Below are positions 31,956 through 42,189 of a stretch of 64,000 nt of DNA, in pieces. A program made the position numbers and the translations under genes. Where the stretch lies: NCBI GenBank assembly GCA_012934845.2, contig WNNJ02002315.1, forward strand, positions 1 through 64,000, written 5' to 3'. Positions within the stretch are counted from its first letter, which is position 1. Every line of letters starts with the position of its first letter. Under the pieces are notes generated by a model. That model did not search any database, had not been told where the DNA came from, and was given only the letters and a program-made list of their open reading frames with translations. Source of the DNA: Pomphorhynchus laevis. Lineage: Eukaryota > Acanthocephala > Palaeacanthocephala > Echinorhynchida > Pomphorhynchidae.

Positions 31956-33235
31956 TTAAATTATTATAGCTTAAATAATAACGATAAAAATAAAATTTAC
32001 AGTTCCTTATATAATGACTTGAATTCTTATTTTAGGAAGCTGATTAATAACAAAAGCTTAAATGCATCGAGGATTAAAATTTAGAAAATTAAAATTACAA
32101 AATGAAAATTAAAATAACAAACAATTATAAAAGGAAAGATAAAATTAATAAAGATATGTATACAGAACTTACTAAATTAAAGGATAACTATATAATAACA
32201 ACTATTGATAAAGCTAGTAATAACTTTGTCTTCATATGCAAAAAGCTTTATTATGATATACTAATGAAAGAGGTTAATTCTAATGATTTAAATGTAAATC
32301 CAACATATGAACGTAGTGAGTTTAGTTTAGAAACAATTATTACAAGTCATTGTTCTATAAAAGATAGAAAGGGTATAAAGGTTGAATCAGATAATAAAAC
32401 TATACCTATATTATATTGGAATCCAAAATTACATAAAATCCAATAAAACCTAGGTTCATATGTAGTGCTTTTAAATGTACATTAAAACTCCTTTCTGTTT
32501 ATAGCAATAAAACACTTAAAGTAATTTAAACACACTTTAAAACACAATAGAAAAATAAAATAAAAATTATAGAAATTTAGATTCAGCAGACATTAAAGAA
32601 GAATTAGAAAAATTAATTCATCTTATATTCGGAAAAATATATACATATTCTTTTGTAGAAATTCTTTTCTACAAAAGAATTTTTAGAACAGACAAAAGGA
32701 ATAAATTTTCAAAATATAAATACGTACGATTTTAGTACGCTTTATACAAATCTAGATTTAGTAGATATTAAAGAAGCGTTAGTAAAATTAATTAATCTTA
32801 TATTCGGAAAAAGATATACATATATATGTTATAATAACTAAAACGCCATATCTAACAAAAATTAAATCATCAAATAAATATAAATATATGGATAAAATTG
32901 AATTAATAGAATCCTTAAATATTTTGATAAATCAAAATTATTTAAAAGTAGGGACATCTATATTTAGACAAGTAAAAGGTGTTCCAATGGGTGGTAATAG
33001 TAGCCCAATTATAGCTGACTTGTTTTTAAGCTTTATAGAATATAAATTTGTTCATAACTGTATAAAAAATAAATCTAATTTAGACAAATAAAAGGTGTTT
33101 TAATAGGAGCTAATAGATGCTCAATTATAGCTGACTAATTTTTAAGCTTTATAGAATATAAATTTGTTCATAACTGTATAAAAAATAAATCTAAATTATA
33201 TAAGGATATAAAATATATGTTCCGATACATTGAAA
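31956..33235 (+). mobile_element. Penelope-like element RT copy with internal duplications
   Basis: Best PLE copy in the window. The frame at 32102-32446 carries TTIDKASNNFVFICKKLYYD and IPILYWNPKLHKIQ (N-terminal RT motifs of PLEs). Near 32690-32800 is TYDFSTLYTNLDLVDIKEAL (motif A). At 32888-33091 are FRQVKGVPMGGNSSPIIADL and FLSFIEYKFVHN (motif B). Two tandem duplications interrupt it: one of 175-bp period (about 32578 and 32753) and one of 116-bp period (about 32963 and 33079). Motif C and the GIY-YIG part are missing; the copy ends at a hairpin where an RTE-like fragment begins. Confidence 0.82.
32647..32680. repeat. Perfect 14-bp inverted repeat inside the PLE duplication
   Basis: ATTCTTTTGTAGAA (32647-32660) and TTCTACAAAAGAAT (32667-32680), 6-nt loop. 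The right arm belongs to the expected coding order (STKEFLEQTKG-like). The left arm is an inverted copy at the end of the duplicated segment. Confidence 0.92.
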
Positions 33236-33246
33236 GGATTTTTGTT

Positions 33247-33271
33247 CCGCAAGGATTTTTGATCCTTGCGG
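33247..33271. repeat. 10-bp hairpin at a PLE/RTE junction
   Basis: CCGCAAGGAT (33247-33256) and ATCCTTGCGG (33262-33271), 5-nt loop, at the boundary between PLE sequence (plus) and an RTE-like fragment (minus). Confidence 0.9.
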
Positions 33272-33885
33272 AGAAACTTGGTTCGAAAGCCTTCTCCAAA
33301 TTTACAAAGCACATGTAGACCAGTTGAGCAAATTCCCAAGACCGTTCAAGGATAGTTGAGAGAGTAAAAAGCTGATCCGTAGTTCCACGACCTGGACGAA
33401 ATCCGCATTGTTCATCTTGCAACTATCCCTCAACTATAGGTCGTATCCTTAACTCAAGAATCCTAGCAAATAGCTTACCAGTTTGCCTAAGAAGAGTGAT
33501 GCCTCGATAATTGGAACATACTCTTCGATCACCCTAAGGATCAGTACCACCACCCCAGTTCGCCATTTATTAGAAACCTTGCTGACTTCAATGCAACATT
33601 GCAGATCCGTGTTAGCCACTTCATGCCATCAACGTCGAGAGCGTTTAAAGCTTCAGGTCGAATTTCATCTACTTCAGAAGACTTACTATTACGAGATTTT
33701 TTAACAACAGTAATGACCTCTTCTAAAGAGATGAGCTCTGACGTTGATTTTAAAGGCTTTACTTATACAAGAGAAGGCATATCCATCGGATTAAGGAGGC
33801 TCCTGAAATGCTTTTTCCAACAGCCGAATTACTTAAACAACAGAATCATCTACTTCAGAAGACTTGTCATTACGAATTAATGTTC
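33272..33885 (-). mobile_element. RTE-like LINE fragment
   Basis: Minus-strand order: ISLEEVITVVKKSRNSKSSE and VDEIRPEALNALDVDGMKWL (the pre-RT segment deleted in the 28-kb copy), then a NYRG region and CGFRPGRGTTDQLFTLSTIL, WEFAQLVYMCFVNLEKAFE. Motif A has N for D (FVNLEKAF), so it could not function even if whole. About 30 bp around AAGTCTTCTGAAGTAGATGA is duplicated (near 33670 and 33855). It ends at the 33247 hairpin. Confidence 0.78.
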
Positions 33886-35521
33886 TCTAACACCCAAATC
33901 TTTCGAATTATTTATATGTATCGTCTCATCCTTTACCACTTGAACTCGCTATCATATATTGTCTTGGATCTTCCCATCATTATCAAAGTTCTTCGCTGAA
34001 CCAGCTGATCTTCTTTCTTATTGTTCACTTTCAGCACTTTCACAATTTGTACTAGGTGATTTCAACATTCGCTTGGACCACCCTTCCGATTCTGATTCCA
34101 TCAAACTCGTAAACATCATTTCCGACTATAATCTTTATAATGGAGAGAATATCTTCATTCATTTACTTGGCGTTACCATTGATATTATCGCAACTCTCTG
34201 CAGTTTCTCTACACATTCTTCATTTAATATATCAGATCCTTGTATTTCTGACAACTTTCTACTTACCCTAAATCTTACTAATCAGCTTGTTCCCTCTCGA
34301 GTCTCGCCTACCTTCAATCGACTGTAGAAATTTCTCAATCTTATTTTATTTCGATTTGATATTCTTAGCTCTGTTCTTGCGTTCCTTAATTCGTTTTCCC
34401 TTTCCGTTGCTTTTAAATCCTCTCTATTTGACTATGAGCTCACCACGATTCTCGATGCACATCCAGATTTGATTCTGACTGTATAATTTCTAAGAGCCAC
34501 ATGCGTCATGCTTTTCGCATATATCTCCGTTTCCTCAAACGAGGTTCTACTTCTGTATCCTCTGAATATCGTGATGACTACCAAAATATTCGTCGTTCCT
34601 ATTACCCTCTCATATGAAGTAAGTGCACACTCTTCTGGCAGAATAAACTCAGTTCTTCGGACACAAAGTCTACTTGGCGCACTTTAAATTCACTCATATC
34701 AAGTTCTTCAACATCTAGTAACACCCATCCCATATGTTTTCTTCTTCTCGTCAAGATAAATATACTAATACTTCATCAACTATCCACTCAATTCTCTAAT
34801 CATCGACTGCCTTAATACAATTCTCTCTTCCTGAACTTATATCTCCTTCGCGTTTCTTCTCATGAAGTTAGAAAAGTTCTCCTTTCATTACCCAACAATT
34901 ATTCTCCTGCCGATCCTCTTCATATGTACTTACTTAAGCTTATTTGCCATTCGGTATATCTGCTTTTGACAACTTTGTTCAATTCCTCTATCCGTAGCGG
35001 CACTTTTCCGTCAAACTGGAAATCTGATATAGTTCGTCCACTTCTGAAAAAACTCCCTCGACAGTTCACTGCCGTCCTCATATCGTCTTATGTATATTCT
35101 CCCGACCTTATTAAAACGCTTCGAACGTCTTGTGCTAAATCAGGTTAATACCTATCTTCTATCGTAAAATTTAAATCCCCCTTCCAATCTGATTTTCGTT
35201 CTAATCATTCCACAGAACTAGCGTGTCACAAAGTCTTTGGTGATCTTCTACGATCACGAGAGGAAAAACTTTGTAGCGTCATATTCTCCCTTGACCTCTC
35301 ATCTGCATTCGACATTGTGGATCATTATATTCTTCTATATCGGCTCCATCATGACTATGAATTCTGAAACTCCGATGTAGCCTAGTTTTCTATTTCCCAC
35401 AATCAGCTATCGTGTCCAGTTTCGTTTGATTATCCTAACCCATCATGTACTGCATATAAATTCCTCTTCATACTTTAATTTTCCATATTTCGATGAATCT
35501 CGTCCTGCTTCTTTATCCTTA

Positions 35522-35546
35522 AGATAAGAAGTCCTGCTTCTTATCT
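35522..35546. repeat. 10-bp hairpin and local repeats at an internal L2-like deletion
   Basis: AGATAAGAAG (35522-35531) and CTTCTTATCT (35537-35546), 5-nt loop, embedded in two direct copies of CGTCCTGCTTCTTTATCCTT. It lies exactly where the RT palm is missing. Confidence 0.85.
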
Positions 35547-35918
35547 CGTCCTGCTAATCTCGTCCTGCTTCTTTATCCTTCTTTATCTGGCCCACCATCC
35601 ACATCCGCATCAAACTCCGCCTTCTTCTCGTTACCTTTCGTCTCATCGCTGTCGGCTCCCCATCGTTCATCAACCTTCCTTTCTTAGACGATACTCACCC
35701 CACCCGCTATCGCTTCATCCTGTCATACCCCCTTACTCTACGTTCCTAATTACTCCAACAACTACGGTCTCCGATCCTTCCTCGTCGCGCCTCACTCGCC
35801 TGGAATCAATTCCCTCTCGACGTCCGCCACGCCCCCTCCTTTATCACATTCAAACACCTCCTCCGTTCACACCTTCTCGATACATTATTCACAGTCTTGT
35901 TTTGTTGTGGTCATGTAA

Positions 35919-35934
35919 GCGTGCGCTGGCACGC
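35919..35934 (+). promoter_or_regulatory. L2-like 3' UTR hairpin, copy 1
   Basis: GCGTGC-GCTG-GCACGC followed by ATTTGCCACGTTAAAATAAA. The same structure is present at 38619 and 49727 (minus), and with a compensatory change at 41702 (minus). It is a likely RT or RNA recognition element. Confidence 0.75.
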
Positions 35935-35955
35935 ATTTGCCACGTTAAAATAAAT

Positions 35956-36215
35956 CCTTTTTTAAGATCATATCATTTCATTTTCCTCTACACTGATATT
36001 TATTCGACAAATTACCGCCTCCGTTTCTTTCCTGTTGCTGAACCTATTGTTGGAATTCGCTTCTTGCGTACACCCGTTCGACTTCCTTATTCATACTAAT
36101 CAAAATTCGTCTAAGGATTATTTTTTATTAGTTTGATCATTTTCTTCATTTTCAATGGGCTTGTAACCGCGCCGTTGGCACGCATTTGCCACCAAAATAA
36201 ATTTCTAATTTTTAA
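35956..36215 (+). mobile_element. Second, related L2-like 3' end
   Basis: A diverged tail of the same family type: coding remnants (TNYRLRFFPVA, comparable to NYGLRSFLVA) followed by GCGCCGTTGGCACGCATTTGCC and AAAATAAATT. The stem is imperfect here. It is 5'-truncated and sits directly behind the previous copy. Confidence 0.6.
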
Positions 36216-36234
36216 CTAACTAATCTTCACATAA

Positions 36235-37105
36235 TGAGAATGAAATCTCTCTGTGGAATAAACCATCTGCCACGTCGCATTGAGGTCTAGATAAATCAAC
36301 CTTTGTCACACTGAAAGCACCTGTAAGGAAGGTAAGCGGTCTACGTGTGAATACGCAAATTGAAAACACAAACTGGAGCATTTTCGGACCACTGACTTAA
36401 GCTTCGTGATTTATGCCTTAGTAGATGGAAATGATATCTGGATACAATATTCAATGTGTAGGCGAAATAGCGCAATATAGTCACTTAAAACTTAATGGGC
36501 GTAGTCTTGCAAACGTATTTTTGATGCAATAAATAGCTTTCATTGCCTTAACATAAATAAAGTCAGTATTTGAGCGAGTTCTCAATGTCCTGTGCAAATT
36601 GACGCCCAAATCCCTACACTCATATCAAACTTCGAGTGTATGAACCCGTGTATGTTAACAGTTCACGAGTATTCAAATTAACGAGTATGTTTACTTTTTC
36701 CTAGCTTCATATGGACACATTTATCAAAGTTCAGTATCACACCTGTAGCTACACTCTATTTGTGTATTCGATCAAGGTCGTCTTGTAGGAACCGACCATA
36801 CGTATCTTTGATATTAACAGACCAAAGTTTGAGGTCATCCGCAAAAGCCAAGCAAGGGTTCTGGATTCTTAACAGCAACTCATGCGAAAAACACATAAAA
36901 ACGGCACCGTTTTAATTTTACTTATCGAAGACTCATTGACATTCACAATTGTCCATATTTCACAATCCGATGAGTCACAACCAATTTTGAAAGTAACGAA
37001 ATCAGGTTTTTGTTTGATTGCAGATTTTGGCCCTATATCGTGTGCTGCTTTAACGAAGGAGGTATTCTTCTTCGTACGCATTGTTAAGTCGTTCTTCGAA
37101 TTATA
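36235..37105 (-). mobile_element. CR1-d-like copy with ORF1 fused to RT by a large internal deletion
   Basis: From 37084 the minus strand encodes an ORF1 start (NTSFVKAAHDIGPKSAIKQK, then CDSSDCEIWTIVNV). Around 36884 it jumps directly into the RT (LLLRIQNPCLAFADDLKLWS) and continues to the thumb (HIEYCIQISFPSTKA, QRLIYLDLNATWQMVYS). Roughly 3 kb expected between these points, including the whole endonuclease, is absent. Frames beyond the junction are broken. It is a deletion derivative of a CR1-d relative. Confidence 0.75.
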
Positions 37106-37107
37106 TC

Positions 37108-37196
37108 GTTAGTCGATGAATATTATTCATCGAATATCGTTCGTCGATAAATATCGTTCGTTGCTGAATACCGTTCATCAAATGACGTTCGTGATA
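37108..37196. repeat. Degenerate short repeats of TCGTTCGTCGATAAATA
   Basis: Four to five loose copies of an (A)TCGTTCRTCGAWRAATA word in both orientations (also ATTCATCGA), with spacings of about 17-28 bp, directly beyond the CR1 ORF1 fragment. No known family. Confidence 0.6.
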
Positions 37197-37339
37197 CTTG
37201 TATGGTATAATGGATCACTTATATTGTATATATTAACTTGTATAGTATATTGTAGGTATTAATAATCAAGAAATTTTTAACCCATCTTGTTACTTTATTC
37301 CGAAACGTATAATAAACTGAGTAATCAACTAGCGTCACG

Positions 37340-38662
37340 TTTATCTCTCATCATCCAATATGTACCCTCCTTTCCAATCCGCTTTCCGCTCTAATCACTC
37401 GACAGAAATCGCATGCATAAAAGTGTACAACGACTTACTCATTTCTCGAGACAAGGCTCTATATAGTGTTCTCATCTCCCTCGACCTCTCCTCCGCATTC
37501 GACATTGTCGACCACTCCGTCCTCCTTTCTCGCCTTCGTTATGATTACGGATTTTCTTCCTCCTCCGTAGCATGGTTCGCCTCATATCTATCCGACCGTT
37601 CCTTTCGCGTATGTTCTAATTCATCATCCTCCCCTCCCATCCCTATTTTTTGCGGGGTCCCACAAGGTTCAGTCCTAGGTCCCCTGCTTTTCTCTCTTCT
37701 GCTTGGCGATCTCTCTCCGTTTATCAAACCTTACTCCTTTAACGTCATGCAATACGCCGATGACATCCTCATCTATGCTCATGCACTCGCACATCGCATA
37801 CACGATATCGGCATTTTTGCCTCCAACTGTCTTTCTTCTATCTACAAACGTCTCTCCAATCTCCATCTCGTTCTAAACCCCGAAAAGTCCAAAATAATGT
37901 AGATCCTCCCCCGTAAACTAAACATATCTCCTCCCACTGTATCTTTTGCCTCATCGATCATTCCCATAGTCCACAATCTCACTTTCTTAGGCTTCCATTT
38001 CGATGATCACCTTTCCCTTAAACCCTTTCGTCCGTGACAAGGTCCGCTCGTCTAACTTAATTCTTCGTGACATCCGCCGTATCCGCCCCCTTATCGACTT
38101 CCGTTCTTGTATGTCTCTTCTTTCATCGCTTCTTTTCCCTAAAATCGATTACTGCCTTAGCCTTTTCGCCAATTCTCCAAAATCCATCATCCTACCCCTA
38201 CAACGAATAATCAACACCGCCGTTCGAGTGCTCTTTCGTCTCCGTCGCTTCGACCACACATCCACATATTTTGCCCAACTCTCCTGGCCCACCATCCACA
38301 TCCGCATCAAACTCCGCCTTCTTCTCGTTACTTTTCGTCTCATCGCTGTCGGCTCCCCATCGTTCATCAACCTTCCTTTCTTAGACGACACTCGCCCCAC
38401 CTCGCTATCGCTTCGTTCCTGTCATACCCTCTTACTTCACGTTCCTAATTACTCCAACAACTACGGTCTCCGATCCTTCCTCGTCGCCGCCTCACTCGCC
38501 TGGAATCAACTCCCTCTCGACGTCCGCCGCGCCCCCTTCTTTATCACATTCAAACACCTCCTCCGTTCACACCTTCTCGACACCTGATTTACAGTCTTGT
38601 TTTGTTGTGGTCATGTAAGCGTGCGCTGGCACGCATTTGCCACGTTAAAATAAATACTTTTT
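37340..38662 (+). mobile_element. L2-like LINE, 5'-truncated RT copy with complete 3' end
   Basis: The open frame at 37360-37902 holds the palm: FQSAFRSNHSTEIACIKVYN, ISLDLSSAFDIVDHSVLLSR (A), FCGVPQGSVLGPLLFSLLLG (B) and MQYADDILIYAHA (C, intact YADD), then LVLNPEKSKIM. A TAG replaces the expected tryptophan (KIM-W-ILPRK) and a one-base change near 38026 shifts frame. The rest (38003-38587) runs to FKHLLRSHLLDT. The copy at 49.7-50.4 kb is almost identical over the 3' half, so the family was recently active. Confidence 0.85.
38619..38634 (+). promoter_or_regulatory. L2-like 3' UTR hairpin, copy 2
   Basis: GCGTGC-GCTG-GCACGC, identical to 35919-35934, 35 bp after the ORF stop. Confidence 0.75.
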
Positions 38663-38975
38663 TATATTCAGATGATAACTTACGAAACTGTTAGCAGAAG
38701 TCGAGCAGGCTCTTAGAGTTCCATCGAAATCTAGTAAATACCTGACGTACTGGGTCAAACGGCATTCATTAACTAGTGCGGACGCGACGTAACTTGTCAA
38801 TGATGTTAGATTCACCTCGGTCGTAATAGCAACTAATTATATTCAATGCGCCCGAACACGACGCCGCACTACCTAAAAATTCCGAATCTTGAGATTACGT
38901 TCACAATCTTCAGGACAACTACTAAGTTCTTCCTGTGCAGCTTAAAAACACTGTTGGTCCAGTAGGTTAAACTCG
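38663..38975. other. Unassigned sequence between an L2-like and a CR1-like copy
   Basis: Moderately GC-rich, no clear frame. It could be decayed CR1 sequence upstream of the RT that follows; I cannot support it. Confidence 0.3.
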
Positions 38976-40095
38976 CGAAAAATTGAATGCATTAGTGTTC
39001 TATGTAAAATCAATATTTGATACGATCTATTTCGATCGTATACGTCATGAAAATCTCATCGAAGTGCTTTTGGACTGTAAAATAGATCCGATTATTGTAA
39101 ATTGGCTCCACACATTCTTAACGCAACGCTTTTATCGTGTTCGCGTTGGATCGAGCTTATCATCACCACGTTCACTTACATTAGGTGTACCTCAAGGTAC
39201 TGTCTTAGGTCCACTACTTTTCAACATTTATCGAAACACATTGTTAAAACAGCTACACTGTCCGTATTTGGCTTTCGCTGATGATCTTAAAATCTGGTCT
39301 CAAATTACATCAAAAAGCGACATTACTGTATTAAAGCAAGATTTAAAAAATATTCACGAATGTAGTATTCGGACAGGAGTAATAATAAATTTAGGTAAAT
39401 GTGTCTATTTACGTTTTGGTCGGAGTGACATACATGCTGATTACATGTTAGGCGATAACATTGTATCTAGAGCGAATCACACACATGTCCTTGGCACAAT
39501 TGCTCAGTCTTCTCTCAAGACTCATATGAACACAGACAGAATATGTTCGAAAGGGCGAAGTGTTCTTTACTTATTGAAGAATTGCTTCAAATATTTGCCA
39601 GTAGAATGTTTTAAGCTACTGTACAACCTATTTGTTCGTCCTCACATTGAGTACAGCATTCAATCATCATTTCTGTACACTTAATAGGAAATCAATTCAC
39701 TTGATAATATATTCAAGCGAGGGTCCCGATTATGTAAAGGAGTTGCACAGTTTCCTTATGCGTAGAGACTAAGACGTGTTCTATCCGGTCACGTTTAATG
39801 TACTTAGATTTGGTAGCGTTGTATAAGATCGCTAAAGGTTATGACGGATACCCAATAAATTGTGTAAGTTTGAATCATCGTGCATGTCATCGAGGACATA
39901 GTTTGCATCTTAAAACTCAATATCATGGGAGGTGCCCTTGAATATATCGTCTTTCGCATCGAGCTGTTAGCGTGTGGAACATGTTACCGGACTTTTTAAT
40001 ATCTATCCATGACATTGATATATTCAAACAAAAATTATTAGAATGGATACGACATCCTGATCAGCAAACTATCCGAATGGCATACCCGTCAGATC
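38976..40095 (+). mobile_element. CR1-d-like LINE fragment: RT palm to C-terminus
   Basis: The frame 38983-39684 gives FYVKSIFDTIYFDRIRHENL (motif A region, altered), LGVPQGTVLGPLLFNIYRNT (B), LAFADDLKIWSQI (C, FADD kept), INLGKCVYLRFGR and VRPHIEYSIQSSFLYT, then a stop. The rest (RGSRLCK, YLDLVALYKIAKGYDG, RGHSLHL, VWNMLPDF) is visible to about 40060 in other frames. It is 5'-truncated and directly abuts an RLEx tail. Confidence 0.8.
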
Positions 40096-40099
40096 AACG

Positions 40100-40720
40100 A
40101 TAATTTCAACAATTTAACCTCGTTTTTGCTGAGAAATATGATAACGATTTATTTAGATATGAAATTATCAAACCGTTAAACGAAATCTGTAAACTGGTGA
40201 CGAAGGAACCTATATTACAGCCAAATCCGCATTCTAAAGATTTTGACAGATCGACTACTACGAAAAATAGAGAGGCCAGAGCTGATATTTGTTGCAATGG
40301 GCTATATGGGAATATCTGGGGGCGGTCCTATATGGACGTGTGTGTCTTCAACAATTTAGCACCTTCATATTCCTTAGAGCGCATGACTGATCCATTTACA
40401 TACCATGAAAGTCGAAAAAACGCAAAGTACGCAGAAAGAATTACAAGAATTGAGCAAGCGGCATTCCACCCGATGATTTTCTCGACAGTTGGATGAATAG
40501 GTTCTGTAGCAAATAGTGTGATTAAGCGGATTGCCACTAGATTGACAGAAAAAGACGTAGATAGGTATGATGACTGTATAAGAAGAATAAGAACACACAT
40601 TTCGATATCTATTGCAAAATCAGTGTCTATTACGTTAAGGAGGAGAAATTACAAAAGTTTAGTCACAATTGAAATTTGTCTTGGTTATATTAAGTTATAT
40701 ACACTATTCTAACTACACGA
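40100..40720 (+). mobile_element. RLEx LINE 3' fragment
   Basis: Reads NREARADICCNGLYGNIWGR, SYMDVCVFNNLAPS, YHESRKNAKYAERITRIEQA and FSTVG, with a TGA, then IGSVANSVIKRI. The D...D...K nuclease pattern of RLEx is kept (RADI, YMDV, KYAERI). Upstream frames give NFNNLTSFLLRNM-like remnants; RT is missing. It is a different subfamily from the 24-kb copy. Confidence 0.75.
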
Positions 40721-40860
40721 TAAAATACACAATTCCCGAAGAATCTAAAAAAACATAATAAACCTAAAGAGGAATCTAAATTAGAAGAACCTAAACCTAA
40801 AAACCTATACCAGAAGAACCTACACAATCTTTATTGAAATCTACACAAGTGACTTTACTC
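40721..40860 (+). other. A-rich spacer with AGAAGAACCTA repeats
   Basis: Several copies of AGAAGAACCTA/GAGGAATCTA words (a Glu/Pro/Lys-like pattern) occur, with no gene. It is probably the A-rich tail of the RLEx copy plus simple repeats. Confidence 0.4.
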
Positions 40861-41357
40861 TGATAAAGTCTGAATATACATTCATATAATGGTCAACATA
40901 GGAAGACTACAAAGCGAAGTGATGCTGCCAAGTTTGTGGATTATCAGGTTCGGTGTTCAAGTGAAGATTGTCATGTGTGGACAAGTGTTTCAGTTCCTGG
41001 TGAAAAGAAAGCATCTCTGTCTAATGCATCTTTCTACTGCGGGTACTGCTGCGCATCTTTGATAAATGATTTAAAGACGGAATCTACCCCCTTGGTTGTC
41101 GGTCAGTCGAGTTGTAATTCTCTTGGACCCATATTAGCTCCACCAATTCCAAAAAGCATAAATGCCGGTCAAAGTAAGGAAGTTCTTATTTCCAAATCTA
41201 CTAAGAATGTTGAAAATTCCAGTCATAGTGATGGAAGCTATTCTAACTCTATATATCCCTCCTCAAGTCTTAACTCTATATATCCCTACTGAAGTCTTGC
41301 AAATAATCCAATGAATATAGATTTAACTGTAGAGGGTGAGACTGTAGTCATTGATGT

Positions 41358-41387
41358 TCACGTGTTACTGTCCGCAGTAACACGTGA
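41358..41387. repeat. Perfect 13-bp inverted repeat, 4-nt loop, in CR1-b ORF1
   Basis: TCACGTGTTACTG (41358-41370) and CAGTAACACGTGA (41375-41387). The arm sequence is not expected twice in an ORF1, which suggests a fold-back copy. Confidence 0.93.
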
Positions 41388-41683
41388 CAGTCTCGAATTG
41401 CAAATTGGTAATAATAGGAAACACACCGCTGATCGATGTAGATCTGTTATTCTGGCCAATGTAAGAGAATCTTTATTTGAGAACGCACAAGTACGTCTTA
41501 ACGAGGACGTCCAGAGTGTGAGATTTATATTGACGCAGGTACTTGGTTCTTGCAATGTGGATATTGTCAAACGTGTTAAACTCGTTGCATTATTTCGACT
41601 GGGTAAGCGTGATACACTTAGTAATAGGCCGCGTTTACTCAAGGCTGTATTTAGGGAGCAGTTGCATGCTAATAATACAAATT

Positions 41684-41950
41684 TTATTTAATGTGGCAAA
41701 TGCGTACAAGCTGTACGCTTACAAGTCCACAAACAAAAATGAAAAAGTCAAACAGATAAATTGTTTAAATGGGATCGGATTTTTCGTTTGAAGCAATGCA
41801 GGGAAGTTGATTGGCGTATATGAATGGGCAGATGGTTCCACGATAGAGGAGCAGCCACCAGGAAGGAGCGGAGTCCAAAGGAGGTAGAGTAGTTTGGGAC
41901 ATGTAAAAGAAGGGAATTACAGGAATGCAAGGAACAGTAAACAGGACGAG
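41684..41950 (-). mobile_element. 5'-truncated L2-like insertion in CR1-b ORF1
   Basis: On the minus strand it reads VYCSLHSCNSLLLHVPNYST, SFGLRSFLVAAPLSWNHLP and FKRKIRSHLNN, then the family's 3' hairpin and ATTAAATAAAATT. Related copies at 38 and 50 kb have LLLHVPNYSNNYGLRSFLVA. ORF1 codons of CR1-b are continuous across it. Both edges carry ATGCT, which could be a short target duplication. Confidence 0.85.
41702..41718 (-). promoter_or_regulatory. L2-like 3' UTR hairpin with a compensatory change
   Basis: On the minus strand GCGTAC-AGCTT-GTACGC. Compared with GCGTGC...GCACGC in the other copies, one G-C pair became A-T by changes on both sides, keeping the stem. Confidence 0.75.
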
Positions 41951-42189
41951 AATGCTGAGTTAATTCTTCGGAATTCATATCGTTTAAAAGGATCCCATGT
42001 TAGTCTCTTGAAAGATCTTGACGCTCTTCAAAGGGAGAAATTGTCTCAAGCTAAGAAAGAACTCGCATCTCGTGTTGCACTTGGTGAGAGCAATCTATGT
42101 GTGCAAAATTTTCAAGTAGTGAGGCGACGCATTCGAATCAGTTGGTCCCCACTAGATGTATCGCCTCTCGTGAATGTGGAGGGTTTTGA

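Larger units (their letters stand above)
33955..35955 (+). mobile_element. L2-like LINE copy with endonuclease end, RT remnants and 3' tail
   Basis: Starts inside the AP endonuclease (FVLGDFNIRLDHPSDSDSIK, GVTIDIIAT) and continues with RT pieces (LFNSSIRSGTFPSNWKSDIV, FQSDFRSNHSTELACHK, LDLSSAFDIVDH around 35290). RT palm B/C is deleted around 35480-35590, where a small hairpin and repeats sit. The end matches other L2-like copies (TFKHLLRSHLLD) and carries the 3' hairpin at 35919-35934. Many frame changes. Confidence 0.75.
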
